From Streptococcus sp. (GTDB taxonomy: Bacteria; Bacillota; Bacilli; Lactobacillales; Streptococcaceae), in contig NZ_JAPJPF010000058.1 in the NCBI RefSeq assembly GCF_030825805.1, positions 1 to 8,672 on the forward strand: a stretch of 8,672 nt of DNA, written 5' to 3'. Under the pieces are notes generated by a model. That model was not told where the DNA came from. It ran no database searches and saw only the letters and a list, made by a program, of their open reading frames with translations. A program made the translations under genes and the position numbers. Positions within the stretch are counted from its first letter, which is position 1. Every line of letters begins with the position of its first letter. Shown one piece after another: positions 6,547 through 8,672 of the stretch.

Positions 6547-6879
6547 ATGGAAATTGAGAAAACCAACCGAATGAATGCGCTCTTTGAGTTTTACGCAGCG
6601 CTCTTGACGGACAAGCAAATGAACTACATCGAGCTTTATTACGCAGATGACTACAGCTTAGCTGAGATTGCGGAAGAGTTTGGAGTGAGCCGTCAGGCGG
6701 TTTATGACAATATTAAGCGGACAGAGAAGATTCTAGAGGATTATGAGATGAAGTTGCATATGTACTCTGACTACATTGTACGCAGCCAGATTTTTGATCA
6801 GATTTTAGAACGCTATCCGGAAGATACTTTTCTACAAGAGCAGGTTGAAATTTTATCAAGTATTGACAATCGGGAGTAA
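6547..6879 (+). CDS. ylxM: YlxM, UPF0122 accessory protein of the signal recognition particle
   Basis: The 110-residue protein is all-helical with a sigma-70 region-4-like helix-turn-helix: [28 protein letters not shown] at about 36-63. YlxM proteins are almost always encoded before ffh; in Streptococcus mutans YlxM is reported to bind SRP parts and affect Ffh activity. I place the start at the ATG at 6547 ([16 protein letters not shown]), the N-terminus I know from streptococcal YlxM. An upstream TTG at 6517 or ATG at 6538 would lie in the terminator and -10 box and cannot be used from the nearby promoter. There is no properly spaced SD (AAAGG ends 1 base before the ATG), consistent with leaderless translation. 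The next gene starts 2 bases after the stop. Confidence 0.93.
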   Translation: MEIEKTNRMNALFEFYAALLTDKQMNYIELYYADDYSLAEIAEEFGVSRQAVYDNIKRTEKILEDYEMKLHMYSDYIVRSQIFDQILERYPEDTFLQEQVEILSSIDNRE

Positions 6880-6881
6880 TC

Positions 6882-7097
6882 ATGGAAAATCTTGTCATCT
6901 ATAAAGGAATACCCTGTAAATTATTAGCTGCAGAGGAACCATTTCCTAGTCGGCTACAGATTATCTCGCCCAATGATATCTCCAAGGCTATGCAAATAGG
7001 TTTTAGCTGTTGGGGATATCCAAATGAAATCATGAAAGAAGTTACACCCGAAGAACTAGAATGTTTCCAACATTTCGGACGATTTCCACTGAATTGA
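6882..7097 (+). CDS. Small protein of unknown function between ylxM and ffh
   Basis: This 71-residue frame begins MENLVIYKGIPCKLLAAEEPFPS and contains QIGFSCWGYPNEIMKEVTPEELECF. I do not recognise a family. It has three Cys, several aromatic residues, no signal peptide and no membrane segment, so it is probably a small cytosolic protein; the start suggests beta strands and the VTPEELECF stretch a helix. It looks like a real gene: GGGAG at 6872-6876 with 5-base spacing is a good SD, the start follows the ylxM stop by 2 bases, and ffh starts 17 bases after its TGA. It must therefore be co-transcribed and probably coupled with ylxM and ffh. In the ylxM-ffh operons I know the two genes are adjacent, so this looks like an insertion of limited distribution. 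An SRP-related role is only guilt by association. Confidence 0.72.
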   Translation: MENLVIYKGIPCKLLAAEEPFPSRLQIISPNDISKAMQIGFSCWGYPNEIMKEVTPEELECFQHFGRFPLN

Positions 7098-7114
7098 AAA
7101 AATAGGAGAAAATA

Positions 7115-8672
7115 ATGGCATTTGAAAGCTTAACCGAACGTTTACAAAACGTCTTTAAAAATCTTCGTAAGAAAGGGAAAATCTCTGAAGCAGATGTCCA
7201 AGAGGCAACCAAAGAGATTCGTCTAGCCCTCTTAGAGGCCGACGTTGCCCTTCCTGTTGTAAAAGACTTCATCAAACGCGTCCGTGAGCGGGCCGTAGGT
7301 CATGAGGTCATCGAAACCCTCAACCCTGCCCAACAAATCGTAAAGATTGTCGATGAAGAATTGACAGCGATTTTAGGTTCAGAAACAGCAGACATTATCA
7401 AATCTCCAAAGATTCCAACCATTATCATGATGGTCGGTCTTCAAGGGGCTGGTAAAACAACCTTTGCTGGGAAATTGGCCAACAAATTGGTCAAGGAAGA
7501 AAATGCACGTCCTTTGATGATTGCGGCCGATATCTATCGTCCAGCAGCCATCGACCAGTTGAAGACCCTTGGTCAGCAGATTAATGTCCCTGTCTTTTCA
7601 CTTGGTACAGAAGTCCCTGCAGTGGAGATCGTTCGTCAAGGTTTGGAGCAAGCGAGAGCCAACCACAATGACTATGTCTTGATCGATACGGCGGGTCGTC
7701 TGCAAATCGATGAAAAACTCATGGGCGAGTTGCGTGATGTCAAAGCCCTTGCTGAGCCAAATGAAATCCTCTTGGTTGTCGATGCCATGATCGGTCAAGA
7801 AGCGGCCAATGTGGCGCGTGAGTTCAACGAACAACTCGAAGTGACCGGGGTGATCTTGACCAAGATTGATGGGGATACCCGTGGTGGTGCGGCCCTTTCT
7901 GTCCGTCAGATTACTGGGAAGCCAATCAAGTTCACTGGTACTGGTGAAAAAATCACTGATATCGAAACCTTCCACCCAGACCGCATGTCTGGTCGGATCC
8001 TCGGTATGGGGGATATGCTGACGCTGATCGAGAAGGCTTCTCAAGAATACGATGAGAAACGTTCCCTTGAACTCGCTGAGAAGATGCGGGAAAATACCTT
8101 CGATTTTAATGACTTCATCGATCAATTAGATCAAGTTCAAAACATGGGACCAATGGAAGACCTGCTCAAGATGCTTCCAGGGATGGCCAACAATCCAGCC
8201 ATGAAGAACCTCAAGGTCGATGAACGAGAAATTGCTCGCAAACGTGCGATCGTATCATCCATGACCCCAGCTGAACGTGAAAATCCAGATTTGTTAAATC
8301 CAAGCCGTCGTCGTCGGATTGCTGCTGGTTCAGGAAATAGCTTTGTCGAAGTCAATAAATTCATCAAGGACTTTAATCAAGCCAAACAGATGATGCAAGG
8401 CGTCCTCTCTGGCGATATGAACAAGATGATGAAACAAATGGGGCTCAATCCAAATAATATGCCGAAGAATATGCCTGGTGGAATGCCTGATATGTCTGCC
8501 CTCGAAGGCATGATGGGTCAAGGTGGCATGCCTGACTTGTCAGCTCTTGGTGGAGGCGCTGGAATGCCTGATATGAGCCAAATGTTTGGTGGTGGTCTCA
8601 AAGGAAAAGCCGGTGAATTCATGATGAAACGGGCGATGAACAAGATGGCCAAACAAATGCGCAAAAATAAGA
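7115..8672 (+). CDS. ffh: Signal recognition particle protein Ffh (3' end just outside window)
   Basis: The frame is open from ATG 7115 to the window edge, 519 codons, and lacks probably only a few residues. Ffh is the SRP54 GTPase that, with scRNA, binds signal sequences on ribosomes and delivers them to FtsY at the membrane. The N and G domains (about 1-300) show the P-loop GLQGAGKTT (108-116), DIYRPAAIDQL, DTAGR (191-195) and TKIDGD (249-254). The Met-rich M domain carries the RNA-binding SRRRRIAAGSG (397-407). The tail has three GMPD(M/L)S repeats beginning at residues 456, 471 and 483, then a basic helix. AGGAG at 7104-7108 is a good SD with 6-base spacing. Last gene visible in the ylxM operon. 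A 175-codon frame on the opposite strand is a shadow. Confidence 0.97.
   Translation, partial: MAFESLTERLQNVFKNLRKKGKISEADVQEATKEIRLALLEADVALPVVKDFIKRVRERAVGHEVIETLNPAQQIVKIVDEELTAILGSETADIIKSPKIPTIIMMVGLQGAGKTTFAGKLANKLVKEENARPLMIAADIYRPAAIDQLKTLGQQINVPVFSLGTEVPAVEIVRQGLEQARANHNDYVLIDTAGRLQIDEKLMGELRDVKALAEPNEILLVVDAMIGQEAANVAREFNEQLEVTGVILTKIDGDTRGGAALSVRQITGKPIKFTGTGEKITDIETFHPDRMSGRILGMGDMLTLIEKASQEYDEKRSLELAEKMRENTFDFNDFIDQLDQVQNMGPMEDLLKMLPGMANNPAMKNLKVDEREIARKRAIVSSMTPAERENPDLLNPSRRRRIAAGSGNSFVEVNKFIKDFNQAKQMMQGVLSGDMNKMMKQMGLNPNNMPKNMPGGMPDMSALEGMMGQGGMPDLSALGGGAGMPDMSQMFGGGLKGKAGEFMMKRAMNKMAKQMRKNK

Noticed and set aside
7598..8125. 175-codon open frame on the minus strand opposite ffh
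   Set aside because: It is a mirror of the conserved Ffh coding sequence, with no own signals.
1..8672. CRISPR array, insertion sequence, phage gene or new defence cluster
   Set aside because: No repeat-spacer pattern, terminal inverted repeats, transposase, integrase or nuclease-like gene is visible; the gene content is core housekeeping.

Overview
The window looks like core chromosome of a low-GC Firmicute, almost certainly a Streptococcus of the mitis/sanguinis type. The call rests on the near-familiar GuaA, YlxM and Ffh proteins, the Pmp23-like lysozyme-fold protein behind glyA, and strong SD and extended -10 signals. I see no tRNA, rRNA, CRISPR array, insertion sequence or phage gene.

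Layout: (1) 1-1912, + strand: the 3' end of glyA, a nucleoid-associated protein gene and a membrane-anchored lysozyme-like gene (pmp23 type) form a tight operon that ends at a perfect-stem terminator. (2) 2063-3077, + strand: a secreted or membrane-anchored DUF1002-family gene is broken by one extra A near 2463-2465. (3) 3078-3373: a gene-free stretch with a strong hairpin and an 11-base direct repeat, ending in a 14-bp terminator stem that probably serves both sides. (4) 3374-3679, - strand: a small orphan gene with its own clear promoter, SD and leader hairpin. (5) 3680-3986: gene-free, holding that promoter and the guaA terminator. (6) 3987-5552, - strand: complete guaA. (7) 5553-5690: back-to-back promoters for guaA and the divergent gntR. 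(8) 5691-6389, + strand: a GntR/HutC-type regulator most like NagR/YvoA. (9) 6547-8672, + strand: ylxM, an unrecognised 71-residue gene, and ffh, which lacks only its last few codons at the window edge.

Functionally these are neighbouring housekeeping units: one-carbon metabolism (glyA), cell wall and division (pmp23 type), GMP synthesis (guaA), an amino-sugar-type regulator, and the protein-targeting SRP operon (ylxM-ffh). I found no convincing new multi-gene system. The points most worth a second look are the -10 box of ylxM, placed so close to the start codon that the mRNA would be leaderless; the unknown small gene wedged between ylxM and ffh; the fresh-looking frameshift in the DUF1002 gene; and the structured intergenic region at 3078-3378.
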